From Echinicola jeungdonensis (GTDB lineage: Bacteria > Bacteroidota > Bacteroidia > Cytophagales > Cyclobacteriaceae): a DNA stretch of 64,000 nt. The stretch is from contig NZ_JAUFQT010000001.1 in the NCBI RefSeq assembly GCF_030409905.1, forward strand, positions 1,324,001-1,388,000, read 5' to 3'. Positions 43,829 through 52,718 of the stretch are shown here, piece by piece. Made by a program: the position numbers and the translations under genes. The notes below the pieces were generated by a model. That model was not told the origin of the DNA and did no database searches. It saw nothing but the letters and a program-made list of their open reading frames with translations. Numbering within the stretch: the stretch's first letter is position 1; each line of letters opens with the position of its first letter.

Positions 43829-44713
43829 TTAAGCTTTAGGATGTGCTTGTTCAAACACAGCCTTCAGTTTTTCCATAGAATTGTGGGTGTAAACTTGGGT
43901 AGCCGCGAGGTTGGCATGCCCCAGCAAGTCTTTTACCGCATTGAGGTCAGCACCTTTATTTAACAAGTGCGTTGCAAAAGTATGTCTCAGCAAGTGAGGG
44001 CTACGCTTTGTGGTTTGGGCGAAAAGATCTAAATACTTCCTCACGATCCTGTAAATCATCATAGGGTAAGCTTGCTTTCTTGTATTATTAACGATAAAAT
44101 AATCACTCTCGTTTACATTTGAAAATGTTTCTGCACATACTTTTCTATACAGAATAATATTTTCAAATAGCCCTTTTGTCAACGGAATTATTCTCTCTTT
44201 TTTCCGCTTCCCCTTTACTTTTACAGACTGCTCATGAAAATCTATATCCGACCATCTCAATTGAATCAATTCAGAAAGCCTGACACCCGTAAGATATAGG
44301 AACTCCATAACCATTTTGTCCCTTTGTCCCTCAAACTCCTTTCCATAGTCCACCTCCTTGAAAATTTTCTCCATGGAAACTTCCTGAACAAATTCCGGAA
44401 GTCGTTTGGGGGTTTTGAGGGATTTTAATTTATAAGTTGGGTCTTTTGAGATTATATTGGAGCGGAGCAAAAATTTGAAATAGGACCTTAAGGTAGCCAA
44501 TTTGCGGTTTACAGTTGTAGCAGACCGCCCCTGTTCCACCATATCCACCAGCCATGCCCGGATCTCTGCATGATCTGCTTCCTCAATTGCCTCCTTTCCG
44601 AAAGCTTCTTGAACAAAATCACCAAATTGTTCCAAGTCATTTTGATAAGCCAGCACTGTATGTGGGCTGACCCTTTTTTCGTGTTCAAGGTAGTTTAAAA
44701 ATGAAAAAAGCAT
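43829..44713 (-). CDS. xerC: Tyrosine recombinase XerC/XerD-like
   Basis: 294 residues. The N-terminal SAM-like core-binding domain is followed by the catalytic domain with Arg145 (GVRLSEL), a Lys in the KGKRKKER hairpin, His240 and Arg243 (HLLRHTFATH), His266 (LLGHAN) and Tyr275 (QVYTHNS). It is full length for Xer recombinases, which resolve chromosome dimers at dif. No phage or integron context is seen, so housekeeping XerC is most likely. The ATG lies inside the hairpin that follows rpsU, a strange arrangement. Confidence 0.9.
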   Translation of the reverse strand: MLFSFLNYLEHEKRVSPHTVLAYQNDLEQFGDFVQEAFGKEAIEEADHAEIRAWLVDMVEQGRSATTVNRKLATLRSYFKFLLRSNIISKDPTYKLKSLKTPKRLPEFVQEVSMEKIFKEVDYGKEFEGQRDKMVMEFLYLTGVRLSELIQLRWSDIDFHEQSVKVKGKRKKERIIPLTKGLFENIILYRKVCAETFSNVNESDYFIVNNTRKQAYPMMIYRIVRKYLDLFAQTTKRSPHLLRHTFATHLLNKGADLNAVKDLLGHANLAATQVYTHNSMEKLKAVFEQAHPKA

Positions 44714-44742
44714 ATCAGAGTAATTAATACTCCAATATGCTT
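44705..44742 (-). terminator. Terminator/attenuator between rpsU and xerC, containing the xerC start codon
   Basis: On the minus strand AGCATAT (44741-44735) pairs with ATATGCT (44715-44709), with an inner GAGTA/TACTC stem, and runs into TTTTTC. The second arm contains the ATG of xerC (44713-44711), and the T tract encodes its second and third codons. Confidence 0.75.
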
Positions 44743-44770
44743 AATTATTCGTTAGAAAAGAAACTTTAGA

Positions 44771-44965
44771 TTAGTTCCCTTCTTCGTCTCTCAATTTTTG
44801 TTTGTAGGAGGCTTTGATAACTTCATTTCTCCTTTTGACAGATGGCTTTTCAAAATGCTGACGAGATCTCAACTCTCTGATAGCACCAGTTCTGTCAAAC
44901 TTCTTTTTGAAACGCTTTAGCGCTTTTTCAATGGATTCGTTCTCTTTTACGTTTACTACGATCAT
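44771..44965 (-). CDS. rpsU: Ribosomal protein bS21
   Basis: 64-residue small basic protein with the family pattern MIVVNVKENESIEKALKRFKKK, then RELRSRQHFEKPSVKRR. It sits on the 30S platform by the 3' end of 16S rRNA. In Bacteroidota, bS21 helps to hide the anti-SD sequence of 16S rRNA. Uniquely among genes in this window the mRNA has a strong SD (AAAGGAGGTG), together with a strong promoter, consistent with autoregulation by bS21 supply. xerC follows after a hairpin. Confidence 0.96.
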   Translation of the reverse strand: MIVVNVKENESIEKALKRFKKKFDRTGAIRELRSRQHFEKPSVKRRNEVIKASYKQKLRDEEGN

Positions 44966-44973
44966 GTTTTTTA

Positions 44974-45022
44974 CACCTCCTTTCGAAGCGCAAATATAGA
45001 AGCTTGCGTTTACAAAACAAAA
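44974..45022 (-). promoter_or_regulatory. rpsU promoter and extended Shine-Dalgarno
   Basis: On the minus strand TTTTG (45022-45018) and TATATTTGC (44998-44990) are 19 bp apart, a near-ideal Bacteroidota promoter. AAAGGAGGTG at 44983-44974 is a ten-base SD with 8 bases between it and the ATG. Such a long SD is exceptional in this phylum. Confidence 0.8.
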
Positions 45023-45249
45023 TTTGGAGCTAAACTTTGGGCTGGGTAAGGGGTAAATGGTATTTAAAGTAAGTAATAATTCAGAACTTTAACTTTCAAA
45101 TCCATAAATTGTGCATTGCACAAATCGACCGTTTTTTGAAGTACATTGATCTGATCTTTTCGCTTTGTTCTTGAATCTAATTGCTTCACTTGATGGTAAT
45201 TCAGAAAAAATCTCAATACTCACTACTATACACTAAAAACTATCAACTC

Positions 45250-45426
45250 TTAACTTCCACATCCAATACAATCAAAATGACTATCCATAGGTTTAGTCCC
45301 GTTCAATTGCATTTCCAAATTGTGAATTTTATCCCTAACTTCCATATCCTTAAACATATCCCCGGTCAGGCTGGCCTTTAGTTTTTCAATCTCTTCTTGA
45401 AGGGCTTTTTTTTGTTCTTGGTTCAT
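45250..45426 (-). CDS. Small 58-residue CxxC protein
   Basis: ATG at 45426 to TAA at 45250. The N-terminal two thirds is an amphipathic helix rich in E, K, Q and L (KKALQEEIEKLKASL), likely a coiled coil; the C terminus is FDCIGCGS with a CxxC pair at residues 53 and 56. Codon use looks coding, and the end of the frame is immediately next to the terminal CxxC. The motif could bind zinc or be redox active, perhaps as half-sites completed by dimerisation. I do not recognise the family. Confidence 0.6.
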   Translation of the reverse strand: MNQEQKKALQEEIEKLKASLTGDMFKDMEVRDKIHNLEMQLNGTKPMDSHFDCIGCGS

Positions 45427-45635
45427 AATAAGTGCAGTTTATAGGTTGAAGCAAGATTAAATATAAATAAGTTCAATTAAAATATGTAATTTTTTCTTGC
45501 AATCTGGTAAATCATTGCAAATGAATACAAAAAAAATCATTGATTAAATAATAATATTTCTTCAACCATTCCCTATATCTCTTTGCCAATTGTAGATAAT
45601 ATTTTATTTTAACAAAGAAAGAAAATTTTTCACAG

Positions 45636-46769
45636 ATGAATAGGGCAACGCTTATGGAGCTTAGTCAACTAAGAAAAGAACTGCATCAAAACCCTGAAGT
45701 GTCGGGGGAAGAAAAGGAAACTGCCAATCGCATAATTGAATTTTTTAAATCATACAACCCTCATCAGATCATAACCAATTTAGGCGGGCATGGCCTGGCT
45801 ATTATTTATAAAGGAAAAGATCCTGGCCCTACAACATTAATCAGGTGCGAACTGGATGCCCTACCTATAGAAGAGGATCATGACCTAAAATATAAAAGTA
45901 AAATTCGCGGAAAATCCCATACCTGTGGTCACGATGGGCACATGGCCATTGTTTGTGGACTTGGCCCTTATTTGAGTAAAAACCCCGTAAAAAAAGGGAA
46001 AGTAATCCTGCTATACCAACCTTCTGAAGAAACCGGAGAAGGAGCCAATCTGATTATCAAGGATCCCAAATTCAAAAAAATCAAACCAGATTATGCTTTT
46101 GCCCTCCATAATCTTCCCGGATATCCGCTCAATGAGGTTATCATGAAAAAGGATGCTTTTGCCGCAGCATCCAAAGGGATGATTATAAAACTAAAAGGAA
46201 GGACTAGCCATGCCGCCCACCCAGAAGCCGGAAACAGCCCTGCAGAGGCAATGGCAAAGATTATTGTTGGCCTCCAGGCTATCCCGAAAAGTATGAAAAC
46301 CTTTGCTCTTATTACTGTAGTCAATGCTGTCTTGGGGGAAATTGCATTTGGAACAACTCCGGGAAAGGTTACTATAAGGGCTACTCTTCGTTCTTATGAT
46401 GATAAAACCATGAAATCCCTGACCGAATATGCTGAAAGAATTGCCAAAATAATTGCCAAGGAAAACAAACTGGGAATCACCATTAAATACACCGAATGTT
46501 TTGACAGCATTGTGAATGATGAAAAGGCCTGGGAGTACGCCAATAATGCAGCCAAAAAATTGGGATTTAAGGTCAAACATATTAGACACCCCTTCAGGTG
46601 GTCGGAGGATTTTGGCCATTTTTCCAGTCATACCAAAACCCTATTATTTGGCATAGGAGCCGGAAAAAAACAACCTCAATTGCACGAACCCAATTACGAC
46701 TTTCCAGATGAAATCATACCTACAGGTGTAAAGATGTTTACCCAAATTATTGCCCAGCTTAATGGATAA
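45636..46769 (+). CDS. M20-family amidohydrolase
   Basis: 377 residues. Metal ligands of the M20D amidohydrolase family are visible: CGHDGH (Cys97, His99, His102), Glu131-Glu132 (QPSEETGEGA) and the His of ALHNLPG, with a C-terminal His in QLHEPNYDFPDE. A lid/dimerisation domain (about 185-295) contains KGRTSHAAHPEAGNSP. The family hydrolyses N-acyl or N-acetyl amino acids and peptides (hippurate, indole-acetyl conjugates and others). The alanine racemase-like gene 56 bp downstream suggests an acyl amino acid pathway. Confidence 0.87.
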   Translation: MNRATLMELSQLRKELHQNPEVSGEEKETANRIIEFFKSYNPHQIITNLGGHGLAIIYKGKDPGPTTLIRCELDALPIEEDHDLKYKSKIRGKSHTCGHDGHMAIVCGLGPYLSKNPVKKGKVILLYQPSEETGEGANLIIKDPKFKKIKPDYAFALHNLPGYPLNEVIMKKDAFAAASKGMIIKLKGRTSHAAHPEAGNSPAEAMAKIIVGLQAIPKSMKTFALITVVNAVLGEIAFGTTPGKVTIRATLRSYDDKTMKSLTEYAERIAKIIAKENKLGITIKYTECFDSIVNDEKAWEYANNAAKKLGFKVKHIRHPFRWSEDFGHFSSHTKTLLFGIGAGKKQPQLHEPNYDFPDEIIPTGVKMFTQIIAQLNG

Positions 46770-46825
46770 AATGGATTTGAAATTCTGAAAAACAGATTTC
46801 TTCATTTTCACCCAAAAAACAGCCC

Positions 46826-48004
46826 ATGACAACTCCAAATCCCTCTGCAAAACTCCATACCTCTTACCTTGAAATCAGTAAATCAGCCTACAGGCAAAAC
46901 ATTAAATTCCTACAAAATCAGATAGGTAAAAATACGCGTATTTCAGCAGTGATAAAAGGGAATGCCTATGGACATGGCATAGACAACATTGTCCCCATAG
47001 CAGAGGAAACCGGGATCCGGCATTTTAGCACCTTCAGTGCCGATGAAGCCTATCAAGCCCTCAATTGCATCAAAAAGGACAGCCACATCATGATAATGGG
47101 AATGTTGCACAATGTGGACCTGGAATGGATCATTCCCAAGGGGATCAGTTTTTTCGTTTTTGAATTTGACAGGATGTTGGCTGCCGTCAAAATGGCCAAA
47201 AAATTGGGCATAAAGGCTAAAGTACATATCGAAGTGGAAACGGGGTTTCACCGCACCGGATTTGAATGGAATGAAAAGGAATTTTTACTGGACATTATCC
47301 ACCAAAACTCGGAACACATCGAATTGGTAGGTTTGTGCACCCACTATGCAGGAGCGGAAAGCATTTCCAATTATGTCCGTATCCAAAATCAGATCAAAAG
47401 GTACTTGGAGTTTAAAGATTGGTTCAATGAAAAAGGTATCCATTTTCAAACCTACCATACGGCATGCTCGGCAGCCTGTTTAAATTATCCCGAAACCGTC
47501 ATGGACATGGTCAGAATTGGTATTTCCCAATATGGATTTTGGCCCAGCCAAGAAACTTATATGAGCAAATTTAAGCAACTAGCTCCCAATAAAATCAACC
47601 CACTAAAAAGATTAATCAGTTGGAAAAGCAGCATCATGAGTATAAAAGAGGTGGAGATGGGCAGTTTCGTTGGGTATGGGAACAGTTTTATGGCACCTAG
47701 AAATATGCGGATTGCCATGGTTCCTGTTGGGTATTCCCATGGTTTTAGCCGGATGCTGAGTAATTTAGGCAAGGTCCTTATCAATGGAAAAATGGTATCT
47801 GTCGTTGGCACCGTCACCATGAATTCCATAACGGTGGATATTACAGACTTACAGAACGTCCACAAAGGAGACGAAGTAGTGATCATCGGAAATCAAAAAC
47901 AAAGTGTAATCACGGTTGCCTCTTTCAGTGAATCCACCCAACAGGTCAACTATGAATTACTTACCCGACTGCCCCAAGAAATACCAAGAAAAATTGTCTC
48001 TTAA
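46826..48004 (+). CDS. Alanine racemase-like PLP enzyme, stand-alone
   Basis: 392 residues. The N-terminal TIM barrel carries the PLP Lys in VIKGNAYGHG (Lys44). Conserved RVLE-type elements follow (HIEVETGFHRTGF, LCTHYAGAES), and the C-terminal beta domain has VGYG, VPVGYSHGFSR and GTVTMNSITVDI. The motif that in typical Alr reads CMD or SMD is TMN here, so the usual Asp is Asn. Bacteroidota commonly make D-Ala with a MurF-Alr fusion, so a separate gene next to an amidohydrolase may serve amino acid catabolism rather than wall synthesis. It might act on an amino acid other than Ala. Confidence 0.8.
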   Translation: MTTPNPSAKLHTSYLEISKSAYRQNIKFLQNQIGKNTRISAVIKGNAYGHGIDNIVPIAEETGIRHFSTFSADEAYQALNCIKKDSHIMIMGMLHNVDLEWIIPKGISFFVFEFDRMLAAVKMAKKLGIKAKVHIEVETGFHRTGFEWNEKEFLLDIIHQNSEHIELVGLCTHYAGAESISNYVRIQNQIKRYLEFKDWFNEKGIHFQTYHTACSAACLNYPETVMDMVRIGISQYGFWPSQETYMSKFKQLAPNKINPLKRLISWKSSIMSIKEVEMGSFVGYGNSFMAPRNMRIAMVPVGYSHGFSRMLSNLGKVLINGKMVSVVGTVTMNSITVDITDLQNVHKGDEVVIIGNQKQSVITVASFSESTQQVNYELLTRLPQEIPRKIVS

Positions 48005-48203
48005 GCCTTATTTATTTTTCCGCTGATCCATTTTAAGAACCATTTACAGGATTTTTCCCTGAAAAATTGTCACCACCCCCCTAACAAGAATGATCTTTGC
48101 GGGGCTTTCCCTTATTATCAAAGGGGTTAGCTTTATCCTAATCAATTAAAGCAAAGAACACCTTATTTTAAATCTAAATTCAATTAATAAAAAACCAAAA
48201 CTC

Positions 48204-48611
48204 ATGAAATTATTCAATGCATTGTTGGGCTTCGCCTTACTTTCTATTTCCTTTTTTTCCTGTACTGGACCGGTTGATATTGGAAAACATGAATGGAAGG
48301 TAATGTCCATCAACGGAGCTGCGGCCACCCAAGAGCAATTGTCCAATATGACCCTTAAATTCGGTGATGGACAAAAAGTATCTGGACAGGCACCCTGTAA
48401 TGAATTTAGAGGGAAAGCAGTTTACAATAAGGAAAAGATTAAATTCTCAACACTTTATACGGATAGCAAAAATTGCGATGAATTTAACATCGAACAAGCT
48501 TACCTGGCTTCATTGGAAATGAGTGCAACTTATACTCAAACTGCAGACCGTTTGGTCCTTTATGATGACCAGGGAAATATTACTGTGGAGATGCAAATGC
48601 TAGAAGAGTAA
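48204..48611 (+). CDS. META-domain lipoprotein (HslJ-like)
   Basis: 135 residues. The lipoprotein signal is MKLFNALLGFALL with lipobox SFFSC (Cys20). The META domain follows: HEWKVMSINGAA, then PCNEFRGKAVYN, and KNCDE. META/HslJ proteins are periplasm-facing, sometimes linked to stress or antibiotic tolerance in enterobacteria, but their activity is unknown. It stands alone between alr-like and purU genes, with a bidirectional terminator at its 3' end. Confidence 0.85.
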   Translation: MKLFNALLGFALLSISFFSCTGPVDIGKHEWKVMSINGAAATQEQLSNMTLKFGDGQKVSGQAPCNEFRGKAVYNKEKIKFSTLYTDSKNCDEFNIEQAYLASLEMSATYTQTADRLVLYDDQGNITVEMQMLEE

Positions 48612-48631
48612 TTTCCACACCATAAAAACAA

Positions 48632-48672
48632 CAAAAACAGGCCATTCTTAATAAAGGAATGGCCTGTTTTTG
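48632..48672. terminator. Bidirectional terminator between the META lipoprotein and purU
   Basis: A perfect 16-bp inverted repeat (CAAAAACAGGCCATTC with GAATGGCCTGTTTTTG) and a 9-nt loop carries A/T tracts at both ends, so it can end both convergent genes. Confidence 0.93.
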
Positions 48673-49527
48673 TTAATTAAAGATAACGGTCCTGTTACCG
48701 ATCACCATCACTTTCCTGGCCAAATGGTATTTGATGGCCCTGGACAGCACTACTTTTTCCACATCCTGCCCTATCTGAACCAGTTCCTCTACGGTGTTAT
48801 GATGCCTTACCCGAGCAATGTCCTGTTCGATAATCGGACCTGCATCCAATTCCTCGGTCACATAATGTCCAGTGGCACCAATAATTTTAACTCCTCTTTT
48901 ATAAGCAGCATGATAGGGTTTTGCCCCTACAAACGCTGGTAAGAAAGAATGGTGAATGTTAATAATCCGATTTGGATAATCTTTAATAAAATTAGGACTA
49001 AGGATTTGCATATACCTGGCTAACACCACAAAGTCCACCTGATTTTCCCTCAGCAGCTCCAATTGCTTTTCTTCCTGCTCGGATTTGTTTTCAGGAGTGA
49101 TGGGCATATGGCAAAAGGGAATGCCAAAAGCTTCAACCGGTTGCTGAAGATGAGTATGATTGGAAATCACTAATGGTATTTCCACCTGAAATTGTCCTGA
49201 AAAATACCTCCCCAAAATGTCAAACAAACAATGGGACAGCTTGGATACAAATATGGCCATCCTCGGTTTGGGATGGTTGAAATGTAAGGAAAAATTCATT
49301 GAAAATTTTTGAGCTACAGTTTCATCAAAAATCCTTGATATTTGATCCTTCTCGATCGCAAAGGATTCCAATTCCCATTTGGCCCTCATGAAGAAATCAC
49401 CTGTGTCCTTATCAATATATTGGTCCACTTCCTGGATATTTCCATTGTGGAAATATAGAAACTGGGAAACAGCCGCTACAATTCCTTTTTGATCTTTACA
49501 TTGGATGATTAAAATGGCAGATTCCAT
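48673..49527 (-). CDS. purU: Formyltetrahydrofolate deformylase PurU
   Basis: 284 residues. An N-terminal ACT domain (SAILIIQCKDQKGIVAAVS) is followed by a formyltransferase-type hydrolase domain with the NIHHSFLP motif (catalytic Asn/His) and GATGHYVTEELDAGPII. It releases formate from 10-formyl-THF, supplying formate and controlling the one-carbon pool used by purN and purH earlier in the window. I take the ATG at 49527; the longer frame adds 26 residues unlike the family. Confidence 0.94.
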   Translation of the reverse strand: MESAILIIQCKDQKGIVAAVSQFLYFHNGNIQEVDQYIDKDTGDFFMRAKWELESFAIEKDQISRIFDETVAQKFSMNFSLHFNHPKPRMAIFVSKLSHCLFDILGRYFSGQFQVEIPLVISNHTHLQQPVEAFGIPFCHMPITPENKSEQEEKQLELLRENQVDFVVLARYMQILSPNFIKDYPNRIINIHHSFLPAFVGAKPYHAAYKRGVKIIGATGHYVTEELDAGPIIEQDIARVRHHNTVEELVQIGQDVEKVVLSRAIKYHLARKVMVIGNRTVIFN

Positions 49528-49648
49528 AAAACGAAAACATAAAAGTTTTTTCAACAAAATAATCTGCCCTAAAAATATGGATTTTTTGTGAATTGAAGCC
49601 TCCAAAAGATGACTTTAGGCCAAAATCTACAAAACCTCCCAGATCACC

Positions 49649-52585
49649 TTAATCCAATAAAGCCTCTATATCTTCCTTGTTTAGGCTCTTCATAAAGCTC
49701 TCTTCCGTATTTATTAGCTCACCTGCCAATGCCATCTTTTTGTCCTGCAGGGCCATAATTTTTTCTTCCACCGAATTATGGGTGATAAATTTATAAATGA
49801 TCACTTTGTTTTCCTGTCCAATTCTATGTGCCCTGTCAATGGCCTGAGCCTCCACTGCTGGGTTCCACCAAGGATCAAGCAAAAACACATATTCTGCTTT
49901 GGTAAGATTCAAACCAACACCACCAGCTTTAAGGGAAATCAAAAAAATCTTAACCTTGTCATTTTCCTGAAATTCCTTAACCTGTCCTTGACGGTCTTTG
50001 GTAGCTCCATCCAGGTAAGAATATGAAATATTGTTCTCATCCAAGTACTCCCGGATAATGCCCAAATGTTTTACAAATTGACTAAAAACAAGCACTTTAT
50101 GACCTTCACTCACCGTGGATTCCAGCATGTGAATAATATCTTCCAATTTTCCAGAATCTCCCCCATAGGATTGGTCAGTCAATTTTGGGTGGTTAGCAAT
50201 TTGCCTTAATTGAGTAAGTCCCCGCAATAAGGTAAAATTGTTTCTATTCATTCCAGGGAAGCTCATCTCCCCAACAATTTTTTCCCGATAATAGGCTTTC
50301 ACCTCCTCGTAGGCTTTTTCCTGATCAGATGTCATGGAGGAGTATTTTACATTTACCACCTTTTCTGGCAGATCAGTTGCAACCTGATTCTTGAGCCTCC
50401 TTAAGACAAATGGCTTGATCATGGCATGCAGTTTGGAAGCCTTGTCCATATCATTCTTCTTCTCAATGGGAAGTAAAAACTGCTTCTTAAACATGCTTTG
50501 GCCACCAAGCAATCCCTGATTAACAAAGTTCATTTGGGACCAAAGATCCATAGTACCATTTTCCACTGGTGTCCCGGTCAAAATCAACTTGTTAGCACAA
50601 ACTAATTGATTAACCGATTTGGAGATGATACTTCCCGGGTTTTTAATGGCCTGCGACTCATCAAGTATGATATAATTAAAATAAAAATCCTTCAAAATAT
50701 CGACATCCAACCTGGTGATCCCGTAGGATGTAAGGACCAGGTCATAATCTGCAAAACGGCTATTGTCCTTTATCCTCTGTGAACCCGTATAAACCAAAAT
50801 CTTCAGGTCAGGGGTAAACTTCTTCGATTCCAGCTCCCAATTGTAAATTAAAGAGGTGGGCATTACCAGCAAGGAGGTGGCCCCGTTGGTTTTTTCTTTT
50901 TCATGGGCCAACAATGCCAGAGTTTGAACGGTTTTTCCCAAGCCCATGTCATCCGCCAGGCATCCCCCAAACTTATATTCATTTAAAAACCTTAGCCAAT
51001 CATAGCCTGCCTTCTGATAGGGCCTTAAAGTACCTTTGAATTCTTTTGGAAGTTCATAGGACTCAATGGAGGAAAAATCCTTGAGTTTGGCAAGTTTTCT
51101 GCTCAGGGTCAGATCGATCAGATTGCCTTTCTGTAATTCCTGTGCAAGGGCAATATGATGCTTTTTGAGCACCATATTTTTTTCCTTTTCCTCACTATCC
51201 TCTAGAAAGCTGAAAATTTCTGAATAGTTGACAAACCAGGAATCCGGAATTATGGCTATTTCTCCATTAGGAAGTTCAAATTCTGATTTTCCCTTTGTCA
51301 ACAACTTTCTGATTTGAGCAAATGGAATTTCAAAAGTTCCAAATTTGATGATGGCATTAACGTCAAACCAGTCAATATTTTCTTTAACCTCTACTTTAAT
51401 GGAGGCTTGACCTATAAAATACTTTTTGCCATTATTACTTTGATTTTGCTGGATTCGGACCCCCATCCCTTCCAATGCCTCTCTATTGGCATTGAGCCAA
51501 TCAAATGCTTTGGATTTCACTAGGGAAAACCGGCTTGCCTTTACAGGCAAGCCAAGGTCCCTCAGATAATCTCCGTAAGATTTTTCCTTTTCCAGGTCCC
51601 GTATTACTTTATGGAAAATATAATTATCGCCCTGCTGTTCCAACTCTACATTATTAGTCCTTTTTTCCTCCGACCGGAAAGCATATTCTCCATATTGGAA
51701 TTTAAGGTCAAAAACGATTTTGTCCTCTATTTCACTTTGATTCTCATTTCCAAAAAGGTCAGCATGACCATTTCCAGGAAGATCACTTAGACTCAAAAGC
51801 GCTTCCGGCTGGCTCCTTTGGACCTTAATATCGAACCCCTTGGCAAAGACATCAAAAGAGGCTACAAGTTGGGTGATGAACTTCTGGTAATAGGACTTTT
51901 CTACTTTCTTGGGGATGACAATGAATTTTTTATTCAGAAAGGGCTTTAACTTTTTGCCATCCACATTTTTCTCAAAATTGTAAAGTTTACCGTTAACCAC
52001 TAGCCAAGCTGGCTCCTCGCAAAGCAGGTACCCCCCCTTATACTGCCAGTCCAACTTTTCCCCGTCGTACTTGATAGTTGGGAAGTAATGGGTATTGTCC
52101 TCATTTCTGCGGAAATGAAAAAGTACAGTGGCTTTTTTTGGAAGAACCTCAATTTCTTTCCAAACAGGGTTGCCATCATTTCCCATCTCGAATAAACGCT
52201 TACCTTTTATTTTTTCCAGGATCTTGGACCGGAGAATTTCCAATTTTAACTCTATTTGATCCTTGACATCCTTATAAGAAGCAGCGGTATTTCCATTATC
52301 ATATACCCTTCTCAAAAACTCTTTTGGTTTTATCTTTTTGTTATTGAAGGGTTTGACGATAACATCATGCTGCATGCTATCCATTAGCTTAATCAGTTCG
52401 TAATCGGTCTCATCCAAACCTTTTTTAAATTCCCTTGCATTTTGGGAAGCAATATTTTGGTGGGCAAATGAAAGCCTGCCTTTTTCATCCAATTGAACCA
52501 CGAAAGATTCAAACAGAATCCCCAGGTATTCATGACTAAAAAGGGAATAGACGATTTCAAATGGTTGGTCAGGAGAAACTATCAT
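49649..52585 (-). CDS. SNF2-family DEAD/DEAH helicase-like ATPase
   Basis: 978 residues. The N-terminal half (about 1-500) is a long bacterial-SNF2 accessory region. The motor has motif I DDMGLGKT (about 545-552), motif II DESQ, motif III LTGTPVEN, motif V LKAGGVGLNL and motif VI QAIDRAHRIGQ. Such proteins are dsDNA translocases like RapA/HepA; bacterial members of this layout (SNF2-related helicase, SWIM-less here) act in transcription recycling or DNA repair. No nuclease or defence neighbour is present, so housekeeping is likely. No zinc SWIM motif was seen. Confidence 0.9.
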   Translation of the reverse strand: MIVSPDQPFEIVYSLFSHEYLGILFESFVVQLDEKGRLSFAHQNIASQNAREFKKGLDETDYELIKLMDSMQHDVIVKPFNNKKIKPKEFLRRVYDNGNTAASYKDVKDQIELKLEILRSKILEKIKGKRLFEMGNDGNPVWKEIEVLPKKATVLFHFRRNEDNTHYFPTIKYDGEKLDWQYKGGYLLCEEPAWLVVNGKLYNFEKNVDGKKLKPFLNKKFIVIPKKVEKSYYQKFITQLVASFDVFAKGFDIKVQRSQPEALLSLSDLPGNGHADLFGNENQSEIEDKIVFDLKFQYGEYAFRSEEKRTNNVELEQQGDNYIFHKVIRDLEKEKSYGDYLRDLGLPVKASRFSLVKSKAFDWLNANREALEGMGVRIQQNQSNNGKKYFIGQASIKVEVKENIDWFDVNAIIKFGTFEIPFAQIRKLLTKGKSEFELPNGEIAIIPDSWFVNYSEIFSFLEDSEEKEKNMVLKKHHIALAQELQKGNLIDLTLSRKLAKLKDFSSIESYELPKEFKGTLRPYQKAGYDWLRFLNEYKFGGCLADDMGLGKTVQTLALLAHEKEKTNGATSLLVMPTSLIYNWELESKKFTPDLKILVYTGSQRIKDNSRFADYDLVLTSYGITRLDVDILKDFYFNYIILDESQAIKNPGSIISKSVNQLVCANKLILTGTPVENGTMDLWSQMNFVNQGLLGGQSMFKKQFLLPIEKKNDMDKASKLHAMIKPFVLRRLKNQVATDLPEKVVNVKYSSMTSDQEKAYEEVKAYYREKIVGEMSFPGMNRNNFTLLRGLTQLRQIANHPKLTDQSYGGDSGKLEDIIHMLESTVSEGHKVLVFSQFVKHLGIIREYLDENNISYSYLDGATKDRQGQVKEFQENDKVKIFLISLKAGGVGLNLTKAEYVFLLDPWWNPAVEAQAIDRAHRIGQENKVIIYKFITHNSVEEKIMALQDKKMALAGELINTEESFMKSLNKEDIEALLD

Positions 52586-52718
52586 TTTGAATTGATTTGA
52601 TCAAATTGCGGCTATGGCCACAGTTTTCCAAAATATACTAGCTTGCAAAGTAAAAAATAATAATAACTTATAACAGGGTTTGCCCCATAAAAATCAGGCC
52701 GTTTATAAGTTCTCCCCC

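Noticed and set aside
43829..44713. Xer-like gene as a sign of an integrated element or integron
   Set aside because: No attachment repeats, cassettes, tRNA or phage genes nearby; the protein is ordinary XerC-like with all catalytic residues.
46191..46631. 146-codon minus-strand frame opposite the M20 amidohydrolase
   Set aside because: No domain and lies within a confident gene.
49649..52585. SNF2 helicase as part of a defence island
   Set aside because: No nuclease, methylase or other defence gene neighbours; flanked by purU and a LolC/E-like gene.
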